Assembly: GCF_030272615.1 (NCBI RefSeq)
Contig: NC_081413.1
Location: 329,618,802-329,682,801 of the forward strand
Source of the DNA: Cryptomeria japonica
Taxonomy: Eukaryota > Streptophyta > Pinopsida > Cupressales > Cupressaceae
Direction of reading: 5' to 3'
DNA: 64,000 nt
Below the pieces are notes generated by a model. The model had not been told where the DNA came from and did no database searches. It saw only the letters and a program-made list of their open reading frames with translations. The position numbers and the translations under genes are program-made. Below are positions 34,727 through 46,867 of this stretch, in pieces. Position 1 is the first letter of the stretch, and the number at the start of each line of letters is the position of its first letter.

Positions 34727-35540
34727 TGTAGACACCTAAAATTGTCATGTCTAATTAAATAAATATCTTTATTTATTTAATTATTTTAGCCTAATTCTTC
34801 TATTAATTAAATAAATCTTTATTTAATTAATTAATTCATTTATCCTCTTCTAGCCTTATTTCTCATTTAAATAAATACTTTTATTTATTTAAATTATCCT
34901 TTTTCTAAATTAAATAAATACTTTTATTTATTTAATTATCCCACTTCTTCTATTAATTAGATGAATATTTATTTATTTAATTAATTCATTAGCCTTTTCT
35001 ATCCATGACACATGTCATTCATCTCTTAATTCCTACACTACCCACCCTCTCATTATTTTCTTATTTTCTCTACCTACCCTCTAATCCTAGCCGACCATTT
35101 ATCTTTTACACCTCTCAATCTTATCCCTCTATTTCTTCTAGTGTCTTCTATATAAGGATATACTTCCTTCATTATCAACTTAATCAAGCCTTCAAGCATT
35201 CTAATCATTCTAATCAGCTATTCAACCCGATGACTCTAGCATTTCGAACTTTCATATGCGATCAAGCCTACTTGCAACCACATTTCCGTCTTTGTTGAGC
35301 TCTTGTGCACACATAAAATCTGAGAGCAAATGTATCAAGCAAGATCAATGGAGATAGGAAGAATGGAGATCCAAACCCTATTGGACATGTGATGGTATAA
35401 TCTTTGTGATTTTATTTTATTTGCATTGTCTTAGGTAATCTTCATATGTTATGGTGGATCTTTGTTGTTGTTAGGCTAGGGTTTTTTGGTTGAATTCATT
35501 TAGTCTTTCAATATTGTTGTTTCCATTTTCACTATAAACA
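34727..35540 (+). repeat. 3' LTR of the 11.8 kb Ty3 element
   Basis: 814 bp, TGTAGACACC to ATAAACA, with TATA at 35149-35157. It has the ~48 bp lost from the 5' LTR, so the 5' copy is the deleted one. Confidence 0.93.
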
Positions 35541-35680
35541 GTAGTAGCTTGTGATTAATGTGTTGTTAATGTGCTCCTACTAGTCTCTGGTTTTCTACGC
35601 CCTCTGGGTAGTTGTATGTTTGGGACAACACCCATGCTTTGCTACTTTAAATATAAAAAACACTCACACCCAATCTTCTC
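35541..35680 (+). other. Probable 3' tail of the LINE, continuing past the Ty3 insertion
   Basis: With the Ty3 element and one target duplication removed, 23450-23712 joins 35541 onward as a T-rich untranslated stretch (TGTGTTGTTAATGTGC, CTGGGTAGTTGTATG) ending ACTTTAAATATAAAAAACAC. This is compatible with a LINE 3' UTR and short A-rich tail. The exact LINE end is not certain. Confidence 0.5.
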
Positions 35681-38600
35681 ATTGACCATTCTTCATGTAT
35701 TTAGTTCACTAAATCAATCAATTAGTTAGCTCCTATTTTTAGCCTTTAATCCCTCTCATCAATTCTAGAGCATTGATCAAATGATCTATCTTAGTTGATC
35801 TCAATTGTTGTTCAGTATTAGAATACCTCAATCCATCATCATTCTTTAACCACAATATTTGAGCTTTCATGTGATCATATTGCTACTTTTTCTTGTGCAA
35901 AAATCTAAGCGTAACAATACTATCATTATTCAAAGAGAGCTTGAAGAAGTAATGGAGACAAGCAAAGTGTTTGTGTGATGTATGATTCATTGTAAAATCA
36001 TTGTTCATGATTTCACTTTACATGCTTCATTAATAAATTAGAATTGTTTGTAAATTTGAGGGTTTTGTGGTTAAATCCTTTGATAATTCACATTGATTTT
36101 TATTTCTAATCCATAGCTACAATAAAAACACACTAGAATAAAATCTAAAACCTCTGTTTTTCTTTGAAAAACAAATTAAAAAATATTATAAAGTTTCTTC
36201 CCAAGCTTTCTTTCCAAAATTTTCTAATCCTTACAAATATATATTTTTTAAGATTGAATATTGCTCATTTTGAAAAATCATACCAATTGTTGCATTTTTG
36301 GAAAAATAAAAAATAGCACACTCTTGGAAATCTTCCAATTTCATCTAATTTCTAAATTTGAAACTTGTCATCTTTTATTTTTCTTTTATTAACAATTTTA
36401 AAATTCACAATAAAAATGTGTACGAGTAACACAACCTTTGAAATCCATACACTTTGATACGATTCCCTAATTGACCTCCCATTCTTTAAAACTGAAGATT
36501 TTTTATAGTTCCATGCTCTTGAAAATAGCTAATTTCAACAATTTTCATGGCCAAATTCTTTAATGTAATATCTCACTATCTAAAAATTGTCTTTGGCTGA
36601 TTTTTCACCATAGGATGACTTTGCAACTCCAAATCCCTAGGTAAATTTTTAGGTCCATATGTGCTCACCCAAAAACAAAGTTTGACTTTACTAAATTGTT
36701 TTAAATGGCCATTTATGTAAACATGACACTTTACAAGCTCAAGCATATTGATATTAGCCAATTCGGACACACATTTTTTTCTATTGACTTGGTTTAGGAA
36801 AGTTATGACACCAAAGGAAATACATTTTGGGATGACACTTTCATAGATTGGATCAAAGCTTTGACCATATGCATAAAATAAGAAATTGTATGTAGGCTCC
36901 AATAGGAACAGTAAGGATTTATATGTGATTTTCTTTTTGTGTTTTGAAATTTTTTATTTTTTATTTTTTTAAATAATAAATTTTAACAATAGAAGAAGGC
37001 AAATTAAACATAATTTTTTTTAAATGAATTATCCTCACATTCGATCATAATGCCCTTTTTCTAGCATAATTTTTATAAATGTGGCATTTCATACACCAAC
37101 TTTCTCACAAGTCATAAAGCATTGCATGTTGGAACAACAAAGATTCTTCTCCTAAACTAAAATTCCCTTTGTGATTGAAACTTATCATTCCCTAAACTAA
37201 AATTCTTCTACTAAACTAAGATTCTTCTACCTTTTGTGATTGAAACTTATCATTCCCTAAGCATTCAAGTAAAAGAGTAAAATTAGGAAGTGAAAGTGTT
37301 AATGAGAAAATTAAAATAAATCCAAAATTTTGTTTGATCCTCCTACACATCATCTTGCTATTGGACAAATTCAACTCAAAATAAATCTTTGTCGAACCCA
37401 TTACTTGCAATTCAAATGTGGCATGGTGCAATCTACAAAAGACTGATAAAGCGCATAGTTAATACTTGATTTATGCTCACATGAATATGTTCATGTGACT
37501 ACACAAAATACCTCACTATTAACAAACCACTAACTGTTTAAACATGCATGTGCTAAATCTATCAAACATTTAGTGAATTAAACGCATAGGAATGTCGAAG
37601 AAGAATAAATTCAGATTAAAAAATATTAAAACATGAAAACCCAAAAGAATGAGCAAAAAATGGTATATTCCAACTCATCACAATGATTTTCACAATAGAA
37701 TATAAAAACATACTTAGACATGGAAAACCAACAATGATTTTCTTCCAAAAGTCACAAAAGATAGAATACATTAAAATGTGAAGATTCGCTTTGCCTGTCC
37801 CTTACATTCTATCTCTTTATTGGGTTGTAATCAATATTTGACTTATAGGTGCACATCACAAAGCTAGTGCACATTCCCCAAGTGCCCTACACTCTTTGGA
37901 GATAATCTTGTATTAAATTACCACCTTGCTCACAACCATCATTTTTACTAATCAATATTTTACATACTATACTCAATAACAACAATGCATTAAATTAATT
38001 TAAATAAAATCATCAACTAATTAAACCAAAAACATTAATAAATCGAAATCAATTTTAATTATATATTCGACATGTATTTACAAGATAAAATATTAATTTA
38101 ATATTTTTAAGTCCTTGTAAAATCACTTACACAAATTTTGATGCTAAATTGAGCTAAATTTCTAACTTGCATGAGGACAAATGATCAAAACGAATATTTT
38201 ATTAGTTTAGTGCAAATTGAAGTTTGGGTTTGATTTGCATGTTGTAAACTAGGGTTCATGGTTAGTGTGCATTTTTTAGTTTCCCTACAAACTATAAACA
38301 TCATTGGAAATGAAAAGTGTGGTTGGGTTCAAGAAAACTAGGATATGGGGTTTTGAGTCATGGATGCTCTAAATGAGAAAAACCAAGCTATGATATAAAA
38401 AAATTGAATACAAAACCAAGATGCAAGAAAGGATTTCACAAGTCTAGAATAATATTCTAATAGTTGTAAATGAAACCAAGATGAACACAATGTTTTGAAT
38501 TGGAAACTCTTAGAACCCAAAGGGAAATAAATAAAACCTAGTAAAAAGCAACAAATTAGTCTTAAACAACTCAAGAAGTTGCAAATTCTAGAATGCTAGA

Positions 38601-39479
38601 GATTGTAGGGGAAGCTAAATCATCAAAATACAAAGGAAAGTTGAATAATGTTCATCAACTAGGCACTTTGGGGTTTCAAGAGAAACATGCACAAAGAAAT
38701 GTTTTAGACTCCAAGGTTTCAAATCAATTTTGCATTATAATGGGTTTAGCTTTGAAGTTCATTAGCAACTTGCATATTACTATTAAAAAACCAACTTTAT
38801 AGCCTTTGAAGAATAAAATATGTCTTCTACTTTATTTATTTATTTATTTATTTATAATTGATGAGATAAAACAAAAGACACACTATAGACCATTTTAGCA
38901 AGAAAATCATACAATCATAATAAAGGTCCCCAGATTTTAAAAAATAGGGGCTTATTATGGAGGTCACAACACTTTAGCCTAAGCCTTGGAAGGCATCACT
39001 CTAAACAAGACTTGGAGTGGTCACAAATCTTTAATTTAAATATACTTTGGATCTCAAACCCAGACCCACAAACCTTCCACAAAATGTAAGGCTATGGAAT
39101 TTCAAATTAAACCTTCCATATTTGTGAGTTATCTTTATAGAGACAAAGTTTATTGACTTCTATAACTTGATATTTTAATGTGAAATTTTCATGAAGTTTC
39201 AAGTTTAAGAAAATTCCTTCCCCTACTATTTATATTTCTTATTCAACCTCCAAATGAGGCTATCTTCCTAACAATGATTCTAATTTTAGGATATAGGAAA
39301 TCCATCTTCGCTCTCACCCTCTAGTATTGACTCTCCAACACAAAGGCATTCCCCTACTATAGCTACAATTCCACTTTGAACTTGTCAATACATTAGTTGG
39401 GGACCCATAAGATACTAGGACAAGGTTATAATTTTAGGATGTCTCATGCATGCACAACCCAAGCTTCGAATCCATAATC
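35681..39479. other. No gene seen; AT-rich, includes a (TTTA)n tract
   Basis: Both strands show only short frames without family motifs, for example a 108-codon minus-strand frame at 36576-36902 that I cannot support as a gene. 38831-38856 is a TTTA microsatellite. The rest is AT-rich DNA with no recognised repeat boundary. Confidence 0.6.
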
Positions 39480-41267
39480 ATTTGAGAAAGCAACAAGTAT
39501 TGTTGAATGGGATTCAACAATAACAGAAGAATATTCTTCCATGATCAAGATTAATACTTGTGATTTATTCCCACTTCATAATGGAAGAAAAATGGTTCAA
39601 GCACATGGATCTTTTAAACCAAGTATGTAGTATATGGAATAGTTGACAAATACAAAGCATAGCTTATCACCAAAATAAATTTCATCCATCTCACTCTAGC
39701 CATTGTCATAGTTTATGACTAGCCCATATATTAGATGGACTTGAACACTATCTTTCATCATGGTAATCTATAGGAGGAGATATAGGTGGCATAACCACAA
39801 GGATTCATTTATGATTCTCCCTTGGAATGCAAGCTTAGGAAGTCTCTTTATAGCCTCAAACAAGTTCCTTAGGCTTAGTATGCCAACATGGATCCTTCCT
39901 TATTTCTCTTGGCTGCAAGTAATGTCACTTCAACTCTACAATTTACATTTTAAGATAAGATGGTGAGATTTTCCTCTAATTGTTGTATGTGGATGACCAA
40001 ATCATCATTAGGAGTTATTTATCCCTCATTATCTCCACACAACCTACTCTACATGATATATTCTCTATGAATAACTTGAGATTGTTGCATAGCCATTTAA
40101 AAAAAAAAAAAATTGATCGGTAATGGGAACTTTTTAAGGTGTCGAACACTATTGTTGTTCAAATCCGCGAGCACACCAGCCTAGCGAAAATACCAAGCTT
40201 GTGAGCCAAGCGACCCAACATGGATTTGAACCTTGGTGGTGGTTTCACCAAGCAAGTGTTTTAACCATTGTACTACATGGGTCACCCCAAATTGTTGCAT
40301 ACCTATTAGAATTGAGGCTATGCATATTAATTTTGGGACAAGTATTGCTAAATTCAAGTATGTTCTAGATCATCTCTCATAGTTTCAAAGGCATTTTATA
40401 ATTCCACCTTAACTCCTTTTCTCAAGAGTCAAGTTGGAGGCACATTGTTTTACTCCTCTTGTTGATGCTACCTTGTCTTGACAACATTTGGGGAGTCTCA
40501 TATACCTCATACATACTCATCCAAATATTTCCTTTGTTGTTGACATGATTTCTCTATTCATACAAGAACCTCGTGAGTTTCACTAGAAATGTGCTAAGCA
40601 ATATTACACTATGTATATTAGGACACATATATATGAGAATCACTTTGCAATAGGTAATAGGCATAGATCTAATAGGATATTGAGATTCTAAGGATCAAAA
40701 GTCTGCATGAAGCTATAACTTTCACCTCAGATCTCATTTTATTTGTTGGTTCAGAAAAACAACAACACATTATTGCTCTTTCATTTATAAAGATAGAGTA
40801 TGAGGAGCTAAAAATGTTATTACATAGACAATTTTGCAACACATCCTACCTAAGTTTAAAAGTGCAATTGTGATCTTTGACAATCTTGTTCATCATCAAT
40901 TAACTAAACATGTTGAGATCCACATACACTACAATATAGATCATATAGAGGAGTAGATTATCAACCTTTAGTATTATCCTATATTGAAGTAGATTGTAGA
41001 CATTTTCACCAAACTCTTTATATAGAGTACATATGTTCATCTTCGAGCTCTTCTAGGGGTGTGAATCATTATCACTTTGGGGGTCTATCTACTCCATCTT
41101 GCTTTCCTTGGGATGGAATTTTCCTATGAGTTTTCTCCTCTTCTTTTTTGGGAGATGCACCCTCTCTTTGTACCTTGGGGTTCTATCTATTTGCACATGG
41201 GCACATTATATGGAGCTTATTTAGTAGGGACTCAATTTATTTTTCCATAGTTACACTTAAGGGGGGG
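39480..41267 (+). pseudogene. Decayed copia reverse transcriptase / RNase H region
   Basis: Traces of copia Pol in order: NTCDLFPLHNGRKMVQ (the NTWDLVPLP..R block, about 39545); the YVDD box as VVCGxPNHH / YVDDQIII in shifted frames (about 39985); then after a SINE, LVDATLS, LGSLIYLIHTHPNISFVV and LFIQEPREFH (about 40460-40590). These correspond to LVD.T.YR..VGSL.YL..TRPDI. Many stops and frameshifts are present. A PPT (CTTAAGGGGGGG) at 41256-41267 leads into an LTR. The 5' half of the element is absent. Confidence 0.7.
40081..40301 (-). mobile_element. tRNA-derived SINE, with 11-bp target duplication
   Basis: The direct repeat ATTGTTGCATA (40081-40091 and 40291-40301) flanks ~200 bp. On the minus strand the body starts GGGGTGACCCATGTAG, with an A-box-like TAGTACAATGGTTAAA. 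A clear B box GGTTCAAATCC (plus 40222-40232) lies ~35 nt on, as in a pol III internal promoter. It ends in a T-rich tail (plus-strand A14 near 40100-40113). The T tail recalls Au-type plant SINEs, but I cannot confirm the family. A 10-bp inverted match to the B box (GTTCAAATCC on the plus strand, about 40158) could fold the body. It is inserted in the dead copia RT and has no coding capacity. Confidence 0.75.
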
Positions 41268-41655
41268 TGTTGGTGTAATTAATGATTATTGCACCTCATA
41301 TTAAGTTTACTTAAGTAATTTCTATCTAGTTCTTAAGAGAATTAGGAAATAAGATTACATGTCATCTCCTTTATTGATGGGAAGAGCACATGTGATCTCT
41401 ACCTCACTCCTTAACTGCCAATAGTTACGTGACACATTTTCATCATTAAGATGGGTTATCTTAACACCAATACTCTGACATGTTGAGTCGGTCTTGTAAT
41501 TCACTAAGGTTCACTCAACCTCTCTAGGACACTTGTCATCTTGGCTCATACATCCCATAGCCTATATATGTAGTCATTTTATCATTTCAACATCTATACT
41601 ATAGATATCATAACTCTATCAAATTCTTGCCTTTTGTTTGCTTTTGAACTTATAT
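41268..41655 (+). repeat. 3' LTR of the decayed copia (right edge approximate)
   Basis: Starts TGTTGGTGTAATTAATG immediately after a G7 polypurine tract. It includes a TATA-like CCTATATATG near 41562 and a T-rich end. No second LTR was found, so the right boundary is not fixed. Confidence 0.65.
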
Positions 41656-43679
41656 CATACCAGAATATCATTTTTTCAAAGAAGATTTAATATTGTTATT
41701 TCATTATTCGTTATTAAATCTAATAAGATGTTTGTCATTTTGTTTCTCTTGTATTCTTATAGCCTCGCTCCTTTTGAGTTCCGCTTGTTTCAAACCTATT
41801 ATCACTCCATGTACTTATGTAATGCCCTATCTAGCTCTTTCCCAAACACCTTCAAACCTTCATCTCAATAGTATAATATATAAATCACATCATGCACAAT
41901 TTTGTAATATCATTAGTAATTGTACAATACAATTAAACTAATGCTTTTAATTTTACATATACAAATCTTATTCCTTCTCTCAAAAAATAAAATACAAACC
42001 TAATTATGTGATGCCTATCTATTTTTTTTCCTTTGCAAGAGGTAAAAGGGAGCTTTACAAGAAGAAATAAAGACAGTTACATTGAACCAACCTAACTACA
42101 ACCGAACGATAGCAACGATATAGCAACAATGTCCCAAAGACCAACAAGAAACATAGAAAGAATCAATACAAGAACATGCAACACAATTCCCCCAACCGAT
42201 TAGAGACATTTAAGAGGAACGGTAGAATCCTACTCCTCATGCAACAACTTAAGTTTCCCATCCATTACAATAATATTAACTTTTTTGTCTTTATGCATCA
42301 CCTTGCATTGCTCACCCTAATTCTCATGTTGGGTCAAGCATGATCCTACGTGGAGTGGAGTTTCAACTTTTCTTGCAACACTTGAATACTTTTGACAGTT
42401 TTTAGTGGTGACTTTGTTGAAATCCACCACCATCCTCATGTTGGTTTTGATTTCCCCATGGTCCTCCTTAAGCTTTTTTATTCTTTTATCCCATTTAAAT
42501 AGGTTTTCTCTTTTAATATTCCAACCTCCTCCACAACATCCCATTTAGCCATTAACAATGTCTTCACCTTCATTTTATTGAGTTCAATAAAGAACCATTT
42601 TAGAATCTTGTGGTGTATGTTGACCTCTTTACCTAGTTAATTAGATTTGTTAGTTAGCAATGTAAACATAAAGGCCATAGCTTCAAGGGAGGAAGAAGGG
42701 AAAGAAACATCATTTAACAAACCAAAAGGACTTAGGTAAAAGACCTTCAACATTTGGAATATCAGTTTTCACATCCAAATTTTCCATCTCACCCACTTTC
42801 TCCTTACCTTCTATATCTTTTTTGTTGCAATCTGCTCTTTGTGATTGACTATGCACCACTCGATCTCTTCCCATCTCCTTTCTACCTTTCATCATGGAAG
42901 GGGTTTTGGTTCTTCTAGTACTAGCTCCAACACCAATAAACCATTTCCCATGGACCTTAAGGGTAGAGGGCAATAAGACAAGTCAAACAAGGCTATCTTG
43001 AGAAGCATGGTCAAGGTCAAGAGAAGAGGATAAGATCAATTTTGGAGATGGAGTTTGGGTGTATGACACTTTTTCTTATAGGAATGCAAGGATCTATATT
43101 TGTTATTTACAACATAAATATAATTGTAATTTTTTTTATCAAATTAAATTTAAATTTATTTGTGAATTCACAAATCATCAAAGAAAGGGATAAGAAAAAA
43201 CATTATAAATATATAACATTAAATAAGACAAATCTACATGCACTTATACAAATTCCATATCTAATTTGGAATGTATAATTTAATCTCAAATGATCAACCT
43301 AACAATAAATAAAAGATAATAAAATTAATCCAAACAAAAAAATCATATAAAAAGGTAAGAATTGATTGTGATCCCTTCTCTCCCATTTTGTGCTAGTCAA
43401 GCAAAACTTGAGGTGTTCCTTATCCTTGTTTTTCCCTCATTCTCCACCAGCTCCTCCAGGTTTTGTTATCACAGAAGAGGTCTTTTACATATACCCAACA
43501 ATCTGTATATGCCATTATCTGCATTGTGCCCTATCCAACAGCATAATTAAGATTGCCAAATAATCAAACATATAGATAAAAATTCTAGAAACTGAAAATA
43601 TTACCTTTGTCCCTTACGTTATTACTGCAGGTTTGACATGGTGCATTTTTATTACAGATTAAGATTGTTTAATTAAGCA
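41656..43679. other. Mostly unassigned; possible minus-strand protein remnant at 42040-42975
   Basis: On the minus strand two short frames, 42973-42710 (LKVHGKWFIGVGAS...) and 42544-42317 (FKWDKRIKKLKEDHGEIKTN ... CQKYSSVARKVETPLHVG), look like one broken Lys-rich, coiled-coil-like protein, with HENSG.AMQGDA continuing in frame past a stop. Similar peptides occur in conifer repeats as I remember them, but I cannot name a family. The rest is AT-rich without a supported feature. Confidence 0.35.
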
Positions 43680-45799
43680 TCACCAACAATCTTCGCAAGA
43701 ACATGATCCTTATTTAAAGTGATGGAAACAGTTTGCATCTCTCACAAGAATTTCTTCCAACAATCTTGGAGATAGCACATACTCGAAGGATCTTAACATT
43801 TCTAATAGTTGTTTTAGGGGTATGTTTAATAAACGAAATGCAATTGCAACCTTTTCAGTATTGTTGCAAAGAAATAAGTATTTGTCCTCCACATCATAAA
43901 GTGACTGCCTCGAATCAGGAAAATACCCCATTGTCTTCATCTCCCAAGCCATTTTTCCAACTTTGCATGGATTTCCTATGTCTGTGGGTGTGATCTGTCT
44001 CCTACACCAAAACTATGTACCATTTTATGGCCTTCAATCCAACTGCATCCAGGAATCTTTTTAATTCCTCTATCTTTCATCAATTTCCTTACCATTTGAG
44101 CCTCACCCCACCTGCCCACTTCTGCATAGATGTTTGAGAGAAGAACATAAGTCGCAGCATTTTTAAGATCCAAATCAAAAAGAAGTGTCGCTGTAAATAC
44201 TCCTAAGCACATATTCGTATGTGTTCTACAGGCGCCAAGAAAAGACATAGGAAATCAAAAAGTAGAGACGCTGTAAATTCTCCTAAGCCTATATTCAAAT
44301 GTGATCTACAGGCACCAAGAAAAGACATCCACACAACCACCAAAGGTTTAACTGGCATCTTAATAATAAAGTTTAGGGTGTCTTCAAGATAGCCAGCACG
44401 GGCAAGAAGGTCAACCATGCATACATAATGGTCAACTGTAGGTGTAATGCAATAAGAGTTACTCATGTGATTGAAATATGTACAGGCCTGATCTACTAAA
44501 CCTGCATAGCTGCATGCAAATAGAACACAATTAAAGCTTACAATGTCAGGATATGTTCCGTAGTTCTTCATTAATTCAAAAATTTTGAGAGCATCCTCGC
44601 AAAATCCATTTTGTGCATATCCTGCAATCATGGCATTCCATGAGATTACATTTTTTTGAGGCATTTTGTCAAACAATTGACATGCCTTGTGTATGCTTCC
44701 ACATTTTGCATACATGTCTACCAGGGCACTTGCGACTACAACATCTGACAGAAATCCCCCTTCCGTTATGCTCCGATGGATGTCCATACCATGTTCCAAA
44801 GCTCCCTTTTGAGCACAGGCAGGGAGGATGCTGGCAAAGGTTGCGTAATTTCGCTTTACACCTGCCAATTGCATTTGCTTGAAAGTTTCTAAAGCCTTTT
44901 CAACAAATCCATTTTGAACATATCCTGCAATCATCGCATTCCATGAGATGACATCTCTTTGAGACATTCTGTCAAACAATTCACGTGCTTTTTCTATGCT
45001 TCCACATTTGGCATACATGTCTACCAGTGCACTTGCAACTACAACACCTGACAGAAAACCCCCTTCCGTTATGCTTTGATGATGTCAATACCCGGTTCCA
45101 AAGCTCCCATTTTTGCACATGCTGGAAGGATGCTGGCAAAGGTTGTGGAATTCGGTTTTACACCTGCCGATTTCATTTGCTTGAAAGTTTCTAAAGCCCT
45201 TTCCACAAATCCGTTTTGTGCATATCCTGTAATCATTGCAGTCCATGAGATGACATCTCTTTGAGGCATTCTGTCAAACAATTCACGTGCCTTGTCTATG
45301 CTTCCACATTTTGCATACGTCTACCAGGGCAGTTGCAACTACAACATCTGACAAAATTCCTCTTTCCTTAATGCTTTGATGGATGTCCATACCCTGTTCC
45401 AAAGCTCCCATTTTGGCACAGGCTGGGAGTACGCTGGCAAATGTGAACTGATCGGGTTGAAAACATGTTCGTTGCATTTGGTGAAACAGTGCGATTGCCT
45501 CGTGAGGATACCCATGTCTTGGGTAGGTTGCAATAATCGTATTCCATGAGATGTTGTCCTGTTCTTTCATGTGGTCAAACACTTGACGAGCATCAACCAA
45601 ACTTCCGCACTTAACGTACATGTTAATAAGCTTATTCTGGAAAGTTGTTGCGTGTAGCAAATGCAAATCGGCTGTGAGCGATGAAAGGGTGGATTTTTTT
45701 CCCTTGTGAAACCGCATTCTTGAGAATGCAGGTCGGCAATAATTGAAGATATGCAGAGGAGTGTGTAGTAAGCTGAATGTGCAGCGTCTCCTTTAACAT
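43680..45799 (-). pseudogene. PPR protein, PLS-DYW class, decayed
   Basis: An ATG at 45799 opens an N-terminus (LPTCILKNAVSQGKKIH). A series of ~35-residue pentatricopeptide repeats follows (INMYVKCGSLVDARQVFD, ISWNAMIAGYVQNGFVEKAL, TFASILPACA), then an E domain (PGCSWIEGHKMVHSFGVGD, about 44035). A DYW-type end comes last (NNTEKVAIAF, ILVRDANCFHHFK, a TAA at 43710, then CSCEDCW and TGA at 43680). DYW-PPR proteins bind organelle RNA and the DYW domain edits C to U. Here the zinc-site HSE reads NTE, CxxC is lost and the final Tyr is Cys. Breaks: frameshift near 45670, 2-bp loss near 45318, 1-bp loss near 45078, a 77-bp segment duplicated with 80-bp period (44172-44328), a stop at 43976 and a frameshift near 43950. 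It is intronless, like most plant PPR genes. Confidence 0.9.
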
Positions 45800-46867
45800 G
45801 TTTCTGTAAGATTGAGATGAGTTGTGGATTTGACGATCGTAATTGAAGTGTGGAAAATGTGCGGTGTTATTCAGTCGATGTCCACCACAATGATGTCGCT
45901 TCTCAGATTTTACAGTAAACGAAGTACTTGGGAGGATAGGTGGAACGGAAGCAGCAGCGCTCTGAGGAATACCCTAGGGTTTCGACCATTGTTGGCCTCG
46001 GAGTGCTTAAACTGCTTCCAATGGATAAGCTTCGTTGGATGAATGAATTAATAACGTTCAGAAGACTAAACAATCTATGGGATTGATCATCTTCTTGTTG
46101 TATGGTTGGTATCATCTCTGGTTCTATTGCATACTACCCTGGTTGTGTGCCTACTTTTATTTTGATTTTGTCTTATTGTTTTTTTCCCACCCCATATTGT
46201 TTGAATTTAATTTATTTGCATGGGTTGAGAGCCGATGGTAGTGTTGGTTCCCAAAATTGGAGGTTTGCCAAATTCTAAGAGTATGCAAGTTCTATTTGTC
46301 AAGTTTGGCAATTGACATTGGCACGCGAACGAGATTAAACAGAATGGTTAAATTCCTCTACTCTTTAGGCTTTGCTTTGTCTAGGTGGGTATATCTTGAG
46401 AATAGTTTAATGTGATGTCCCTTTTTCAATGATGTGCTTTCAGTGGTCCATTGGCTATTCTGGAGACCTGTAGGCTATGTGGAAAGGAGAATTAGGGTTT
46501 CCAATTTTGGTGGAGTTCTCCATGAGCTTTATAGGGTTTATCAGGAGGGAATTCTTCAATTCTATCTATGGTTTCCTTCTGGGTTTTTATGAACTCCTGG
46601 GTGGCATAATATGCATTGGATTCTTTGGTGAAGTGAGAACTTACTATTTTGAGTAAGTTAGGGTTTGGCTGATTGGATGATGTTGTCTTACTGAGTTTTC
46701 CAAGCTCTTTCTCTAGGTGTGAAGATCATGCGTTTCGGAGGAGTATTTCATGACTTACTATTTTTAGTAAGTGGCAGTATGAAGCATTTCTATTTTTGAC
46801 AGTTTGGACAGGGTCCTGATCCTGCAACAATTTAGTGGTCTCCATTGCTCAGCTTCATCCTGGTTTT
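45800..46867. other. Upstream flank of the PPR pseudogene; no gene seen
   Basis: Contains AGGGTTT-type words (45973, 46494) that are common near plant genes, and a repeated GAACTTACTATTTTGAGTAAG / GACTTACTATTTTTAGTAAG palindromic word (46644 and 46752). No supported reading frame. Confidence 0.5.

Larger units (their letters stand above)
23713..35540 (+). mobile_element. Ty3/gypsy LTR element, 11.8 kb, Tat-like, internally deleted
   Basis: Both ends are defined. The LTRs start TGTAGAYACC and end ..AACA. A perfect 5-bp target duplication GTAGT flanks them (23708-23712 and 35541-35545). A PBS follows the 5' LTR, and a purine-rich tract (34712-34726) precedes the 3' LTR. In order it holds a 2.2 kb leader, gag (26728-28441), a spacer, protease (to 29653), a degenerate stretch and an integrase tail (30600-30844). 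About 1.2 kb of low-complexity DNA, an antisense plant-mobile-domain gene (32588-34383) and the 3' LTR complete it. RT, RNase H and the integrase core are missing, so it could move only with help from a relative. Gag style, IDGGAS protease and extra antisense gene fit the Tat/Ogre-like group of plant Ty3 elements (inference). It is inserted in the 3' region of the LINE. Confidence 0.9.

Noticed and set aside
36576-36902. 108-codon minus-strand frame
   Set aside because: No recognisable domain, no repeats or neighbours supporting it, and length within chance for AT-rich DNA of this extent.
40141-40301. A functional tRNA gene
   Set aside because: A and B boxes are present but no cloverleaf can be folded past the B box. 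TSD and T tail mark a SINE.
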